DNA of 5,873 nt from Nitrospiraceae bacterium (lineage in GTDB: Bacteria > Nitrospirota > Nitrospiria > Nitrospirales > Nitrospiraceae): NCBI GenBank assembly GCA_025934615.1, contig JAICXS010000137.1:1-5873 (forward strand). The letters are read 5' to 3'. The translations under genes were made by a program, and so were the position numbers. The notes beneath the pieces are model-generated. The model saw only the letters and a program-made list of their open reading frames with translations. It was not told the DNA's origin and made no database searches. Shown one piece after another: positions 5,411-5,873 of the stretch. The stretch's first letter is position 1. Every line of letters starts with the position of its first letter.

Positions 5411-5463
5411 GCAGGGGTGGAAGTCCGTTAACCGAAACGGAGGGCAATCGAGTAAATAAGTTC

Positions 5464-5490
5464 AGGAGGAATTTGATGGCGGATATTTGA
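5464..5490 (+). promoter_or_regulatory. Orphan Shine-Dalgarno with a four-codon ORF
   Basis: On the plus strand AGGAGG (5464-5469) stands six bases before an ATG at 5476, an ideal arrangement, but the frame reads only MADI before TGA (5488-5490). If the TGA is ignored the frame continues 18 more codons to TAA at 5545-5547. It may be chance, a decayed gene start or a regulatory mini-ORF. Confidence 0.2.
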
Positions 5491-5505
5491 AACTACGTAG
5501 TTATA
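5491..5505 (-). promoter_or_regulatory. 12-bp perfect palindrome overlapping a possible -10 box upstream of the HExxH gene
   Basis: AACTACGTAGTT at 5491-5502 is a perfect palindrome. On the minus strand TATAAC (5505-5500) overlaps it and could be a -10 element for the hydroxylase gene, about 90 bases from its start. No good -35 box was found at normal spacing. An operator role is inferred from position only. Confidence 0.3.
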
Positions 5506-5555
5506 CACTTACTTAAGCACTTTCGCAGACGCAGGATGAACGAATAACCTCTTGT

Positions 5556-5873
5556 TCACAATGTCATCGTCTTCGAGTCTGGCATCGTCTTCCCGGTCGA
5601 ATCGAGCACATCGCGCCCTACCATGATGGGCGCTTTGAAATGAACGGCAAGTGCGATGGCGTCGGAAGACCGGCCATCGAAGACCTTCGTCTTATCGTTG
5701 AGAACGACGGTCAGGGCGCCGCGGAAGACGCCATCCTTTAGCGTGATGACGGTCTGAGTCACTTTGCCTCCGAACGAATCGAGAATCGTCCGCATGAGAT
5801 CGTGGGAGAGCGGCCGACTGAGCTTTTGCCCCGTCAAGGCGGCCTGAATCGATCCGGCCACCGTCGCATCGAC
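5556..5873 (-). CDS. Bifunctional nuclease family protein (DUF151/BFN domain), N-terminus outside the window
   Basis: The frame is open to the right edge, so the 105 residues seen are the C-terminal part of a longer protein, usually about 130-180 residues. The internal GTG at 5861 is probably not the start. Family landmarks are clear: SIQAALTGQKLSRPLSHDLM, FGGKVTQTVITLKDGVFRGALTVV, and the hallmark FDGRSSDAIALAVHFKAPIMV, equivalent to the SRPSDAIALA motif of DUF151. The domain was named for combined RNase and DNase activity in plant BFN-domain proteins; in bacteria the role is usually unproven. The Gly-Arg-Ser-Ser here replaces the common Ser-Arg-Pro-Ser. The stop is TGA at 5558-5556. It lies upstream of, and on the same strand as, the HExxH gene, but the 145-base gap with a possible promoter argues against a tight operon. 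Confidence 0.88.
   Translation of the reverse strand, partial: VDATVAGSIQAALTGQKLSRPLSHDLMRTILDSFGGKVTQTVITLKDGVFRGALTVVLNDKTKVFDGRSSDAIALAVHFKAPIMVGRDVLDSTGKTMPDSKTMTL

Noticed and set aside
4546..5459. Plus-strand frames opposite the N-terminal half of the HExxH gene
   Set aside because: They are antisense to a continuous 517-codon frame, lack ribosome binding sites and carry no recognisable motifs.

Overview
The window looks like chromosomal DNA of a moderately GC-rich Gram-negative-type bacterium. The mix of a KGG/hemerythrin stress protein, YqjD/YqjE-like membrane proteins, a short MscS channel and a DUF151 nuclease would fit Nitrospira or a related environmental lineage. That placement is an inference from gene content and style; no rRNA, tRNA or other taxonomic marker is present. 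No mobile element, CRISPR array or RNA gene was seen.

Layout. Bases 1-513 hold at most the 3' end of a low-complexity coding region (to 203), then about 300 bases without a convincing gene. From 514 to 3489 everything reads on the plus strand: a KGG-repeat hemerythrin protein (514-1188), a doubtful small membrane ORF (1276-1506), and a tight three-gene cassette (1535-2888). The cassette is a DUF883/ElaB-like C-tail-anchored protein, a YqjE-like holin-superfamily-III protein, and a coiled-coil single-pass membrane protein. It ends in a strong intrinsic terminator (2920-2944). A minimal MscS channel gene (2950-3489) starts only five bases after the terminator T-run. A non-coding convergent gap of about 370 bases (3490-3856) contains two look-alike short inverted repeats.

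From 3857 to the right edge the genes read on the minus strand: a 517-residue protein with the HExxH motif and flanking signature of the alpha-ketoglutarate-dependent HExxH-type peptide beta-hydroxylases (3857-5410), and upstream of it the C-terminal part of a DUF151 bifunctional nuclease (5556-5873, cut by the window edge).

How the genes may work together. The plus-strand block reads as an envelope and oxidative/osmotic stress module: a di-iron oxygen or NO-responsive protein, membrane-anchored ribosome- or envelope-associated proteins of the yqjD-yqjE kind, and an osmotic release channel. This is inferred from family roles and synteny. The HExxH protein is the most interesting item: its family modifies ribosomally made peptides, yet no convincing precursor, leader-recognition domain, protease or transporter is visible within the window.
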